Shown here piece by piece: positions 48,701 to 58,594 of a stretch of 64,000 bases of DNA. The stretch comes from Gloeophyllum trabeum ATCC 11539. Its lineage: Eukaryota; Basidiomycota; Agaricomycetes; Gloeophyllales; Gloeophyllaceae. The notes beneath the pieces are model-generated. The model ran no database searches, was not told the DNA's origin, and saw only the letters and a list, made by a program, of their open reading frames with translations. The translations under genes were made by a program, and so were the position numbers. The stretch is taken from NCBI RefSeq assembly GCF_000344685.1, contig NW_006920410.1, positions 3,698,470 through 3,762,469 of the forward strand, given 5' to 3'. Position 1 is the first letter of the stretch. The number at the start of each line of letters is the position of its first letter.

Positions 48701-48955
48701 GAAAACCCAAGACGTCACGACGTCGCTGTCAAACCAGGCCGAGGAAGTGGTTTCAAGCAAGTAAACAATCAGACCCTATATGCAGGGCCGTGCAGGGTCC
48801 TACGCTTACACGACTGGTAGTCGTGAGAATCTCCGTCTAAGCGTGAGAGCACACCGCACCCTCGATTACTTCAAACCATGCTGGCCGGGAACTCCCGTGC
48901 CCATCTACCACCCGTCCCGATACGTATCTACCTTCGAAGCTTGCATAAAGCTGCC
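45789..48955. other. 3.2-kb spacer between divergent CYC8 and SERF genes
   Basis: No convincing protein gene. A TATATA box near 45930 probably belongs to CYC8. The longest open frame (46748-47245, minus, 165 residues) has no domain I recognise. The length is unusual for this gene-dense window and may reflect a large regulatory region, a non-coding transcript or a decayed gene. Confidence 0.5.
45928..45935 (-). promoter_or_regulatory. TATA-like box upstream of CYC8
   Basis: The sequence atatataa/ttatatat lies about 140 bp upstream of the chosen CYC8 start and about 20 bp upstream of an alternative ATG at 45908. This spacing favours the downstream start. Confidence 0.4.
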
Positions 48956-49353
48956 ATGACTCGTGAGCCCTCCTACCCCTCTGCCTCCGCCGCGCTGTGT
49001 CGATTCACCCATAGGTCGCGCTTCGCTCTGAACATCACGATGACTAGGCGGTGACCAGCGGGAGCGCGATCGCCAGAAGGCGGCGAAGAAGCTCGCGGAG
49101 AAGAATAAGGGCAAGCCGAAGGATGGCTTGAGCGTCGAGAAACGCAAGGAGCGGTACGGCCTCGTACGTCTCTGTGCACACTGACGCGATCTCACTGGGA
49201 CATGAAAGGGATGCGGAGATCCTGAGGCAGAAACAGCAGGTGCGCACGCGTCAGCGCTCGTTGACCGACCGGCACTGATCGATACTCCCCGTCCAGAAAG
49301 CATTGGAACTGAAGCAGAATGGCGGTGCTGGTGGTGGCGGCGGCGGCAAATGA
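48956..49353 (+). CDS. SERF/4F5-family small basic protein
   Basis: A 66-residue protein in four exons; introns 48963-49047, 49154-49208 and 49240-49296. The N-terminus MTRGDQRERDRQKAAKKL, rich in Arg, Asp, Gln and Lys, is the hallmark of the 4F5/SERF family, whose animal members modify amyloid aggregation. The middle is KGKPKDGLSVEKRKERDAEI and the end is a glycine run finishing GGK. The coding exons are 7, 106, 31 and 57 nt, too short to stand out as an open frame. Nearest neighbours are a long spacer upstream and convergent BRL1 downstream. Confidence 0.9.
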
Positions 49354-50095
49354 CCTTGGCGCGCCTGCACTCCGTGCCACTCGGGTTGCAGGATCTATAT
49401 GGATCACTCGCTGGGTCCGGACGTGTTTGAACCATCATGCACGTCGGGCGGCGGGTCCGGGAATTTCGGGAATCGCGGTTGATATGGACTCTTAGATGCG
49501 CTTTGCTGTGTTTGTAATGTGTTTCCGGCTATCTAATCTTTGTCTTTGGCTCGCACTCGCACTCGCACTTGCGCATACACGTATGCATAAACAGCCAGTC
49601 TGGTATGCGTCCGAGAGTGGTAAGAATGTCGCATCTTGATTCGTCGCAGAGCATCATCTTACTCTCGGCATCCTGTCGTCAGACATCTGTCAATGACCAC
49701 TGTCTGATACAGCACAGGCTCCGGCATGGTCTAAAGCGATACCTGTCGCCGCCAAACCCAGCGCCCGGTGCTCATGGGCCTGAGATCGTTAGATGCGGCA
49801 TAACCGGCTGTTCTGCTAGACACCGCAATCAATCATTGCCAGCATTGATGGTGCTGATGACTCGGAGCGTATGCCATGGACATACATATATAATCCCGCG
49901 TTGCGCAGGACTTTGAATCAGGCGAAGCCAATCTTGCGATCTGGATTTGCCACAATCATGTTGCCTGCGATACATCATCCGGATTACACAAGACCGTGGA
50001 CGGACCGGGGAGAGCGAGCTGTGTCATAATAAAAGATAAGACATGGTCCTCACAGTTGCATATACAGTATAAAAAGCGTAGACGTGGACGTGCTG
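49354..50095. other. Convergent spacer between SERF and BRL1 genes
   Basis: About 740 bp holding both 3' ends. Near 49551-49572 there is a short hexanucleotide repeat (unit actcgc, about three copies). No gene seen. Confidence 0.5.
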
Positions 50096-51555
50096 TCATT
50101 TGCCTTTAGCTCCTGGGCCACCCTCAATCCTTCTTCTGCGGCTTGGAGTCCCGGGCTCATCATCATCCGCGCCCCAACCAGGGGCTGGAGAATAATACCG
50201 CTGTTGTGGGTAAGGCGAGGCAGGCATGATGGGGAAGGACGGCTGGTGTTGCAAAGGCGGTACACTCGGTGTAGGAGGGACCGGGGCGTACTGCCTGAGG
50301 TAAAAGTTGAACACCGTGTTCGCGAATATCGTGAAGAACGAAATCGAGGTGACGGTGAATATCTAAGGTGCGTCACGTAAGTTCGCGGGAGTCAGAATCA
50401 TTTCTTACGCGACGTTAGGGTGGAGGAAGGCTTACGAGTGTCTTCCAGCTGATTGGCTCGACGAAGCCGTTGATAACTTCTGCGATCAGCTCAGCGCCGA
50501 CTCTTGCCCGCCCGACTTTACTCGGGTCCCGGTTCATACATGTCTCCCAGGTGGCGCATTGGTGGGTCATGGCCGGGATGGGATTGGTCTCGCATAAGTT
50601 GTTCCGGTATTGGAGCGCGCATGCCGTAATTTCCTGCACGATTTCTTGGAACAACCCTTCAGGCATTGGAGAGGCATGCGTCACAAGGAGCCTCACCTCG
50701 AGAGTATTCAGATATACGTTCTTCAACATCTCGTTGAACGGTTAGAATAAATTGAACCAATAGGTATAGGAATATGAGGACAAGAGAGGTGTTGAAGATG
50801 AATTGGGTGTATCTGAAGCACGTCACGTCAGGTGACCGCATAGTACATGGATATCACACTCACCCAATCAAGATATAAGGCGTATCTGACTTGGGGGGCG
50901 CAGGGGCCGACATATTCAGTGTGTAGTGGTTGGACATATTCTGCGGGAAGGGCGACCTCGCTCTGACAGCACCCTCCTCTTCACTGCCGCTGCCGCTGGC
51001 CTCTTCTTCGCTTTCCGCTGCTCTGCGTGAAACGGCCAGCCTACTCCTTTCTCGCTTCTTCTGTCTCGCCCTAAACACGCGCCTCATCGCGCCCGTGGCT
51101 ATTGCTCTCGCACCTCCGCCCGCCCCATTCTTGTCGTCCGATCGAGGCGGAGTCAGCTCCGCCATGTCGACGTCTTTCACATCTTGCTGTTCAGAAGGCG
51201 GGAACGCCTTTATAGGAGAGAAGCCTGGCGGGGGTGTCCATGGGTGAGGGGGTTCGCTTTGCGGTGGAGGGGTCTGAAAGATGAATGGGATGTTGGTGTT
51301 GCCGCCGAAAGTTGGTCGCTGCGGCGTGCTGGGGAATACAGGAGAAAGCGGGTTCGAGTCAGTGTGGGGGCCTGATTTTGGTCAGCTCTCAGAGAGTACG
51401 TGGCATGAAGCCAGTCGGCACGTACGTTTCCGCGGAGAACCACCTTCGTCAGACGAACTCGCCCATACAGGTTTCGTGTTACTGCTGGGCCTAGACGTGA
51501 ACTGGAAGTCCATCGGCGCCTCAGTCGAGCGCTGCGAGCGTAGTATGCCCGCCAT
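50096..51555 (-). CDS. Nuclear-envelope BRL1/BRR6-family protein
   Basis: Integral protein of the nuclear envelope/ER; the family acts in nuclear pore complex assembly and membrane lipid balance. 413 residues, five exons; introns 50363-50435, 50657-50696, 50813-50863 and 51372-51425. Residues 1-210 are Pro/Ser/Arg-rich and face the cyto/nucleoplasm. TM1 is about 217-240 (FNTSLVLIFLYLLVQFIL). The luminal domain has the four conserved cysteines (ITACALQY, NNLCETN, THQCATWETCMN), known in this family to form disulfides. TM2 is about 328-346 (TSISFFTIFANTVFNFYL), followed by a Pro-rich tail. The 50657-50696 intron is only 40 nt. It is divergent from CLPP across 242 bp. Confidence 0.93.
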
Positions 51556-51797
51556 TTTATTTAAAGCAGTTTATACGGTGCAAGTCAACGAGGCAAGCAC
51601 TCGGAAAGGTCGTCCACGTAGGGCGGAGCAAGAAAACGTTGCGCAGGAGCAGCCGCAGCGGCGATGTGGGACGCGTCCATCACGTGATCGATTTACCCGT
51701 TCGGGACTGGCAGTTAGGCGCGCGTCACCGACGCTTGCTTGCGTCCCGCCACTTCAGCCGCTGCAAGGCCAGCTACGATACCGGATTTCCACAAAAG
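51556..51797. promoter_or_regulatory. Bidirectional promoter region BRL1/CLPP
   Basis: Only 242 bp separate the start codons of two divergent genes, so their core promoters must overlap or abut. No TATA box is obvious. Confidence 0.6.
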
Positions 51798-53008
51798 ATG
51801 TTTTCGTTACAGATGATCAGGCCTGTTATATCAGCAGCGAGGTCGTCAACTCGGACATGCACAAGGAGATTTCATCCATTGGCTTCAGGCACAAACTGGT
51901 CCTCACCTTCAGCTAACCTGGTGCCAATTGTGATCGAACAGACCGTGTGTTCCTTATTTGTTGTGTTCTTGTTATTACTGAAGTATAAACATGCTAGGGC
52001 AGGGGTGAGCGGTCGTATGACATCTTCTCCCGTCTACTGCGCGAACGCGTAATCATGTTATATGGACCAGTACGTCAGACTACCCATTGCGCTGGAATCT
52101 CCTTTCATACCATAGTTTCACAGATACGCGATACTGACTCTGCACTTACGGTGGCTCAATTGCTCTTCCTTGAAGCGGAGGACTCTTCAAAGCCTATCCA
52201 CCTATACATAAACTCACCCGGAGGGAGTGTCACAGCCGGCATGGCTATTTACGATACAGTAAGGTCCGAGCGTCATACCTGATGTGCTTTAGCCATAACC
52301 AATTGCTTAGATGCAGGTTAGAAGGCATCCTCCATCCCCGGAATAGCACTGAATGCCCGAACAGTATGTATCATCACCCATCCACACCTACTGCGTGGGA
52401 CAGGCGTGTTCCATGGGATCCCTATTATTGGCAGCTGGTGAGTTCTGCACTAACCGTGTGGTAATCTTAACCTTCTTTTGTATCCAGGAGAGCGTGGCCG
52501 AAGACATTGCCTCCCCCACGCCAGCATCATGATTCACCGTGAGTATTCATAGCTCGACAAACACCTGGCTCAAGATAGTGACCCATGACCTCTCGTTATC
52601 TAATCAGAACCTTCCGGAGGGGCTTCGGGTCAAGCTTCCGACATCGCTATACACGCCAAGGAGATTCTCCGTGTGAGGGAAGTGCTGACACGGATATATC
52701 AGAGGCACTGTGCTAAAGAAGGAGAGAGCGATGCTGAAGGGTTACAGCGGTTCGGTGAGTTACTTTGTTACACTTGGTGCCTCGCCGGCAGTCCTGGTAT
52801 ATTAACCGCTCGCCATACAAACGCTGTATATGACCCACTCAGAGAAAGCTCTGGAGCGCGACTATTTTATGACCGGTGCGTATTACCGCTATTAATTGTA
52901 TGACATACGTCTGAATCGCAGATATCGCTCACAGCTCAGGAAGCACTTGACTTCGGGATCGTTGACGGTATCCTGGAGAAGAGGCCTATTACAGATACTG
53001 AAGCTTAA
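51798..53008 (+). CDS. Mitochondrial ATP-dependent protease proteolytic subunit ClpP
   Basis: Serine protease of the mitochondrial matrix that forms a 14-mer and works with ClpX. 245 residues, nine exons; introns 51945-51997, 52070-52123, 52259-52310, 52317-52364, 52438-52487, 52539-52607, 52755-52842 and 52876-52934. The N-terminus [20 protein letters not shown] is a basic, acid-free presequence. ClpP landmarks: [37 protein letters not shown], the catalytic Ser in [12 protein letters not shown], the catalytic His in [18 protein letters not shown], and the terminal [13 protein letters not shown], in which the family's conserved Asp is visible. Exon 4 is only 6 nt and supplies the conserved Met-Gln. 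Confidence 0.95.
52311..52316 (+). other. 6-nt micro-exon of CLPP
   Basis: The bases atgcag are preceded by ttgcttag and followed by gttaga. They encode Met-Gln in [15 protein letters not shown]; the Met-Gln pair is highly conserved in ClpP. Skipping would keep the frame but delete both residues. Confidence 0.8.
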
Positions 53009-53517
53009 TGCGAGTTCCGCGGGGGTAGCTTCCGATTCGCATACCTCTAAAGCACATGCAGATCCGGCGCCCGCCTTATACCCGACCCTTGAGACATTGA
53101 CGCCATGAAACTTCATGCACGGTCCCGTTCATCGATTCCCATGTATCCCGTGACAGTCAAGCGTGGCAGCACTGGAGAAGGGCGAACTTCTATCGTCCCT
53201 TCAGCGCTCCATGGCTGCGGATTCTTTCACCGGGAGAGAGCGAGTGTCGACTAGCTTGTGCCGTTCCTCAGTTACCTGATAAAGGCCAGCGGCCTTTAGG
53301 AGCTTACGCCCGCGTTGTACTCATGCACGTTGAGCAACGCATGTTTGCCTTGATCTTATTCATTAACCTTGTTTCGTAGTTGTTCGCAGGAGTCCGTTTC
53401 CAGGGAGGCTTTCGATTTCTCCGTTATGTTCATGCGGCATCTCTGCTCAACATACGGCCGCCCGTAGCCGGATGTGCCGGAAGTGTAAGTGAGTGTATGA
53501 GAGTAAACAGGAGAAGA

Positions 53518-54690
53518 TGATGGACCATCATGTAAGTCGTCCTATCAGATAAACTAGCGGACTTCGACTGCATTCATCCTAAATTGAACGGGCCCGGGGT
53601 ATAAGTCTTGCCGTGACCCTCGCAGCATTCCCTCCGTGCCCTTGGTATCCAGTTCTCAGCGATCTTCGGAAGATATACCGAGCCGATGTGATCCCAATGG
53701 TGAGTGCACTCGGTTGCTTTTGAGGGTCCCCGGACTAACCGCCTGCCCATAGAATCCGATATACCACATGCGCAGTGGCCCTGACGCCAGTGGCTTGGTC
53801 GCGAAATACCATAGGCTCCCCGGATTAGCGGATACGAAGGTAAAAGAGCCCCGCTCCTGACCTTTTCTGTTCGCTGTGGAGGCACTAGTCACGCACTACG
53901 TCCGCGGGTTTCCACCACAGTGGCTCGCCTATTACCGCGACTAGTGCGACCTTTCTCTACGCCGAGTGTATTGAGAGCTTACGCCGGGACTGACGTCCGC
54001 CAGCCGTGCAGTTCCTGTATTTGGCCGTTGCTCAATACATACATCTCGAGGATCTCATACGGTCCTCGCGGGAGGCAGGCGATAGTGGGTCAACACACCG
54101 CTTTGCAGGCGTATCGCGATCCCTCCGCCGTCCTCGCATGAGCACAGATGAGGACCCTCTCCAGCTCGGAACTGGAGCTTCGCCAACTCCGCTAGCGTTT
54201 AATTGAGTTATTGCTATGCACCCTCAGCTTTAGCTCTGGTGGTCTATGGGGTGCTAGGCGCTGCGGAGCCTGTAAGGCACGAGGGAGGGATGGTGCGTTT
54301 ATCACATTCGGTGGTATCATTCTCATGATACTTGCACCGAAACTTACATCACTAACGCAGGTAAGGAAACTGCGGTCCGAGTGCATTTTGACTTCGAGCA
54401 TCCTGCCCCTCCCTGCGAATCTCCTTATCAGATTGTGATCCACGCCGTCCCATTTCAGAACGCCGTCCGTTTCTCCAGGGTCGGCAGCTCCGCGGCGAGC
54501 TTGTATGAACCGGCCGGGTGATGGGCCCAACCCAACTCACAAGCGTGCCTATGAGCTCATGGCGGCTAGCTTGTTCTGTAATTTATATGAACGAAGATGG
54601 CTGGCCGACCGTATGAAGGAGCTCATACTCGAGTGGGTACGAAAGTTTAACAGCCGAGGTATTGACGAGTTGTGTCCGAAATGGATATGA
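53518..54690 (+). other. Unassigned, possibly decayed or unknown spliced gene
   Basis: Several short plus-strand frames are bounded by plausible introns, such as gtgagtgcac...cccatag at about 53700-53752 and gtaaaagagc...cactag at about 53840-53888. Coding-like stretches include one translating to SGPDASGLVAKYHRLPGLAD (about 53773-53832) and one ending ELILEWVRKFNSRGIDELC (about 54619-54675). They do not join into one clean frame and I recognise no family. It may be a pseudogene, a fast-evolving gene or chance. Confidence 0.2.
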
Positions 54691-55060
54691 CAGCCGCTTG
54701 CAGATCGATAGACCATCAATTTAGAAAACTACGTATAGTCGGAGTGGGTCGGAGTGGGTGCCAGGGACGTCGGAAGAAGGTAGAGAAGTCCAGATGGTCT
54801 GATTTCTGTCTCTCGGGGACTTGAAATTGTCAGTCCGACGTGGTCCGACTGTAAATGATTCTCAAAAGTGGGCCCATCCATCTGCAAATGGCTGGAACAG
54901 ATCTAGCCCTGCTTTTCGCTATAGTGAAGTGCGGGCCGGCTGGAGGGTATGTTGGTGATTGCATTTGTAAGTTCGGGTCGGAGCGTATGGAGTGACTGAC
55001 GAGCTCGAAGCGAGACAGAAGAGAAGCGGAACCAAAATAGAGCTCGTTGTCCCACAGAAC

Positions 55061-55343
55061 ACTGGGTACATCACCCATATTGAGCATGCAGAAAACTGTG
55101 AAATTAACGGGTCAAAGGTCAAACTTTTTTCATAATTGTCCATTGCACAATCAGTGAATCGAATTAGAATAATACTACTTTTGAGTGTGCAAAAATCTGA
55201 TTGTGACACAGGATATGTTCTTTGTTCAGCACTATTCATTGAACTTTCATATGTTTTGCAAGGCAACACTATGAACAAAATTTGACCTTTGACCGGTTTC
55301 TTTCACACTTTCTCGGTGGCTCAATATGGGAATTGCACCCAGT
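55061..55343. repeat. Fold-back (imperfect inverted repeat)
   Basis: Arms of about 64 nt, 55061-55123 and 55281-55343, pair in reverse complement with perfect blocks of 7 (actgggt/acccagt), 12 (cccatattgagc/gctcaatatggg) and 14 bases (ggtcaaaggtcaaa/tttgacctttgacc). A nested pair (cacaatcag 55146-55154 / ctgattgtg 55197-55205) extends the stem. This resembles a fold-back transposon, a MITE or a hairpin-RNA locus. Confidence 0.8.
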
Positions 55344-55392
55344 GGAACGCAGCCGCAAAATAGATTCTGCTGGGCTTTACCCAGGCCCTTAG

Positions 55393-55841
55393 TGGATGAC
55401 TTCCCGTAAGCCAAAATCCTAGATTTCGCAGTTCTAAACGCCATCAGCGTACCTGGTCACACTCGCTGCCACGGTGCAATGGAAAAATAGAACTGTTCCT
55501 CCCATCCGTAATGCCAGACCAACGCTCGACGACTGCAAGTCACGACCATGAGGTCGCTTTCCATTTATGGCGAGCGGATCGCTCAATTTAGCAGGTGCTG
55601 ATGGCAGGTTTGATACGCGGACCTCAACCGAGGCTAAGCGAGCGTTTAGAGTCGTCTGGAGATTTGGAAAGGGGGGTCGACCCCCCCTGCTAGATTTAAA
55701 GTTTAGAGACGGTTTTTGCTCGACGAGCCTCATCAAAACTTGGTCTAAGCGAGAGCGTGACAAGACGGCATCTCGGCTTGATGCGTTTAGAGATTTAGAA
55801 CTGCTAAAAACGCGTTCTAAATGCTTACGGGAAGTCATCCA
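55393..55841. repeat. Second inverted repeat with 19-bp perfect arms
   Basis: Arms 55393-55411 (tggatgacttcccgtaagc) and 55823-55841 are exact reverse complements. Inner blocks 55428-55438 and 55794-55804 (gcagttctaaa) also pair. Near the centre a G6-TCGA-C6 palindrome lies at 55671-55686. It looks like a non-autonomous DNA element or a gene-derived fold-back. Confidence 0.75.
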
Positions 55842-56526
55842 GTTAAAGTGCGGGGACGCTTTAAGTAGCAGGGCGAGAGCGAGGTGCCCTGCAGCTTCTG
55901 GCGGCGGGATGCACTCCCTAGCCTCCCATATGTTAGTACCATTCCAGGTTAGTCCTCGGAACAATCATAATGGAACAGATGAGTGGAAAAGCAGGTACCG
56001 CTCCGAACACGCTACGAGCCGCGAAGGCTGCTCGCACTAGACATAAACAAGCAGTGTCTAACTTCCCCTGTCCGAATCACTGGTATCGTGCTTTCTTACG
56101 TTCTTCCAGACCTGCCTAATTTGGCTCTTGCACTAAAGATTTGGGTTAGTTCTGCGGTTGGGGCTCCACAAGAATCGCAGTACTATTTGATGAACGTTTT
56201 GGATCACGTACTTATAGGCAGAGCACAGTCGACGTATGCCAATACGTAGTCCTTCCCAACAACCGTTCCGCTTGAATACAAGATATGACATCGCTCCGTG
56301 TTATCCACAGTTTGCCGCTAATGTGCGTCCAGATGACTGCAGCGGAGTGGAGTTCTCAGCGCACTCAATAAACGAAAATGAGATAACCCGAACTAGTCCT
56401 ATCGTAGTATGTTTGCCTTGCGCAATAATAGATAACACCTGCTCTTCTTTCACTCGGGCCCCACACAGCCCGACAAGTCCACACCCAGAAACGCCAAACT
56501 GTACCTCTCCCCATAAGTCTCCACAC

Positions 56527-58388
56527 TCAAGTTTCCTGCACATAATTCCCTAGTTGGACAAGATAAGAATGAGCAGGGGTTCACGATGACACCAAGCGAA
56601 AACCAGTCTCACCGGGGAAGACCCCCTGCCGCCCGTTCAGCCGGCCGGTCCACCAGTCCTCCTGGCTCTCCGTCTTCTCCACGAGCTCTATCCGGTCGCC
56701 CGCGCTGAAGCTCAGATCCCCCTCCGCCTATCACGACATCAGTCGCCACCAGACATTATTGCACCGGACGCGTCACGCACCTGCGCCTCGAAATCGTACA
56801 GCGCGACCACGTACTGCACGGGCGGCTCCGCCTTCGGCTTGGGCTTCAGCGGGGGCGGGGGCGGCGGCGGCGCCCTCTTCGCAGCGGCAGCGGCAGCGGC
56901 AGCAGCGCCGTTCGCGGGCGGCGAGTACGGCGGCGGCGCGGGCTCGGCGGCCTTGCCTCCCGGCGGGGGCGGCGGCGCCTTCTTGTACCCCGCGCCGGAG
57001 ACGGAGCGCGAGGCGCCCGAGGCGGTGGACGTCGCCGACGCGGAGCGGTTGAGCGAGGAGGGGGACGGGGAGAGCCCGCCGTTCGTGCGGTTCTGCTGGA
57101 CGAGCTTGGCTGGGGGCGTGTGCGTGTCAGCGGGGAGGGGAGAGGGAGCCGAGAGGGACGTACAGGTGGAGATGATCCGCTGCGTGATGTGCAGCCCCTC
57201 GATCGTCTGCCACGCGTCGGAGCGCTTCGTCTCGTACTCCTCCGCGATCTGCGCGCCGGTGACGGACGTGTCGTACTTGCCCTCCGCGAAGCCCTGCAGC
57301 TTCTCGAGCAGGAGGTAGAAGATGTTCAGTCTGACGTGCGTTTGGGTTTAGTGGGTGATGTGATTTGTTCGCGACATACGTACTGCATATAAAAGAAGGA
57401 ATGGAATAATGGGTCGATGAACTGCGTGCTCATCGTCATAAAGCGCGGCAGGTCATTCTTTAGGGCGGTGTTGATGTAGTCGTACTCGTTGGAAGCGTTT
57501 TCAAAGTCTTGCTCGAGCTAGTTGGAAATCGCGATGAAGCAAGCCTTCGACGCCTGCATTTATCGGCGCGGTGACGCTATCAAAAACGCACCTTGAACAA
57601 GTTCTTCTCGTCACTGAGCGATTTCTCCTTCTTATCCCGCAGTTTCGTCAGGGAGTTGTTATACCGATCATAATCCACGAGCTGTCAAAACGAATCACTC
57701 AGCACCGCCCCCCCCCTCCCTACGTCTACGCACCTTATGCTCCCGCTTCGTAATCGTCTTCCTAACCGTCTTCAGCACGCCCTGGTACTCCTTCAGCGGG
57801 CCGTGGATCCTGCTCTCGATGAGCTCCAGCTCGGGCGCGACGCTCCCGCGCAGCTCCTCGAGCGCCGCCTGGTACGCGTCGACGTTCCGGATCGTGTGCG
57901 CGCAGTCGGGGTGCTTCCCGAGCAGGTCGTACTCGCCCGCGATGGGGTGGAAGAGCGCGTTGAAGTGCGCGGCGAAGGAGGCGCCGGAGGTGAAGAGGTC
58001 TGGTGGGGGGGGGGGGGGTTGTAAGGGATGTGAGGGGAGGGATGATAGGCGAGGACGTACGGTTGACGGCGTCGGTGAACGCCTTGGTGTCCTTGAGCAG
58101 CTTCTCCGTCGCCTGCTCCAGGCTCGCGAACCGGCGTTGGTAATCGTCGAATTCCGGGTCCACCGACTCTGGAAGGAGACGGATGCGACAAATGACAGAC
58201 AGGAACCGCAGCGTCCGAGCAATTTAGCCTCGCATACTCCGCCCGAGCACAATACCGACGTACTTTTCGACATGCCGACCTTGGTGGTCACCAAGTGCGG
58301 TGTCCTGCCGGGATGGTAGTCCGTTAGACATGCCTTGACGAATACGCCGCACTGCATACCGCTTGATCGCCTTTGTTATGCCCTTCAT
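56527..58388 (-). CDS. RVS167: BAR-SH3 protein, RVS167 type
   Basis: Amphiphysin-like protein that senses membrane curvature and acts in endocytosis with actin. 433 residues, ten exons; introns 56550-56612, 56728-56780, 57110-57163, 57331-57383, 57518-57591, 57682-57733, 58000-58060, 58169-58263 and 58305-58359. The BAR domain covers about 1-255: MKGITKAIKRTPHLVTTKVG, SVDPEFDDYQRRFASLEQAT, LVDYDRYNNSLTKLRDKKEK and PLFHSFFYMQLNIFYLLLEK. An Ala/Pro-rich linker follows (about 280-370). The SH3 domain is about 372-431 with ALYDFEAQ, DWWTGRLNGRQG and FPGNYV; the last motif forms only if the final intron is spliced. A C-run near 58003-58017 forms the pyrimidine tract of one intron. Confidence 0.95.
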
Positions 58389-58594
58389 GCTGGCAGCTTA
58401 CAGACAAAAGACGGTGCGGCGGATGCGACTGCAGCCCCGCAGCTGGGACGACGGTGAGTGAGCGAGTGCAGCGCCTCCTCCGATAATGATCTGACCAGCG
58501 TCATTTACGTAAGCTGACGGAATCAGACAAGTCAAGTTCAGCGATGCCGCGACTTGATTTTGTATTCTATCTTGTATTCACGACTACGACAGCG
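58389..58594. promoter_or_regulatory. Bidirectional promoter region RVS167/SBDS
   Basis: 206 bp between divergent start codons; must serve both genes. No TATA box stands out. Confidence 0.6.

Larger units (their letters stand above)
53009..56526. other. 3.5-kb region without a recognised gene
   Basis: The spacer between CLPP and RVS167. It contains a plus-strand block with splice-like signals (about 53518-54690), a direct repeat near 54738, and two fold-back structures (55061-55343 and 55393-55841) listed separately. Open frames on both strands at 55434-56040 mirror each other, so at most one can be real. Confidence 0.5.

Noticed and set aside
48905..49438. 177-codon minus-strand frame
   Set aside because: It is antisense to the SERF-like gene, which has a family match and consistent splice sites.
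51345..51375. tRNA-like B-box (gggttcgagtc)
   Set aside because: It lies inside BRL1 coding sequence, and no matching A-box or cloverleaf could be built.
55434..56040. Overlapping open frames on both strands in the fold-back region
   Set aside because: They mirror each other and neither shows a domain I recognise, so I did not call a protein; kept as a finding about the repeat.
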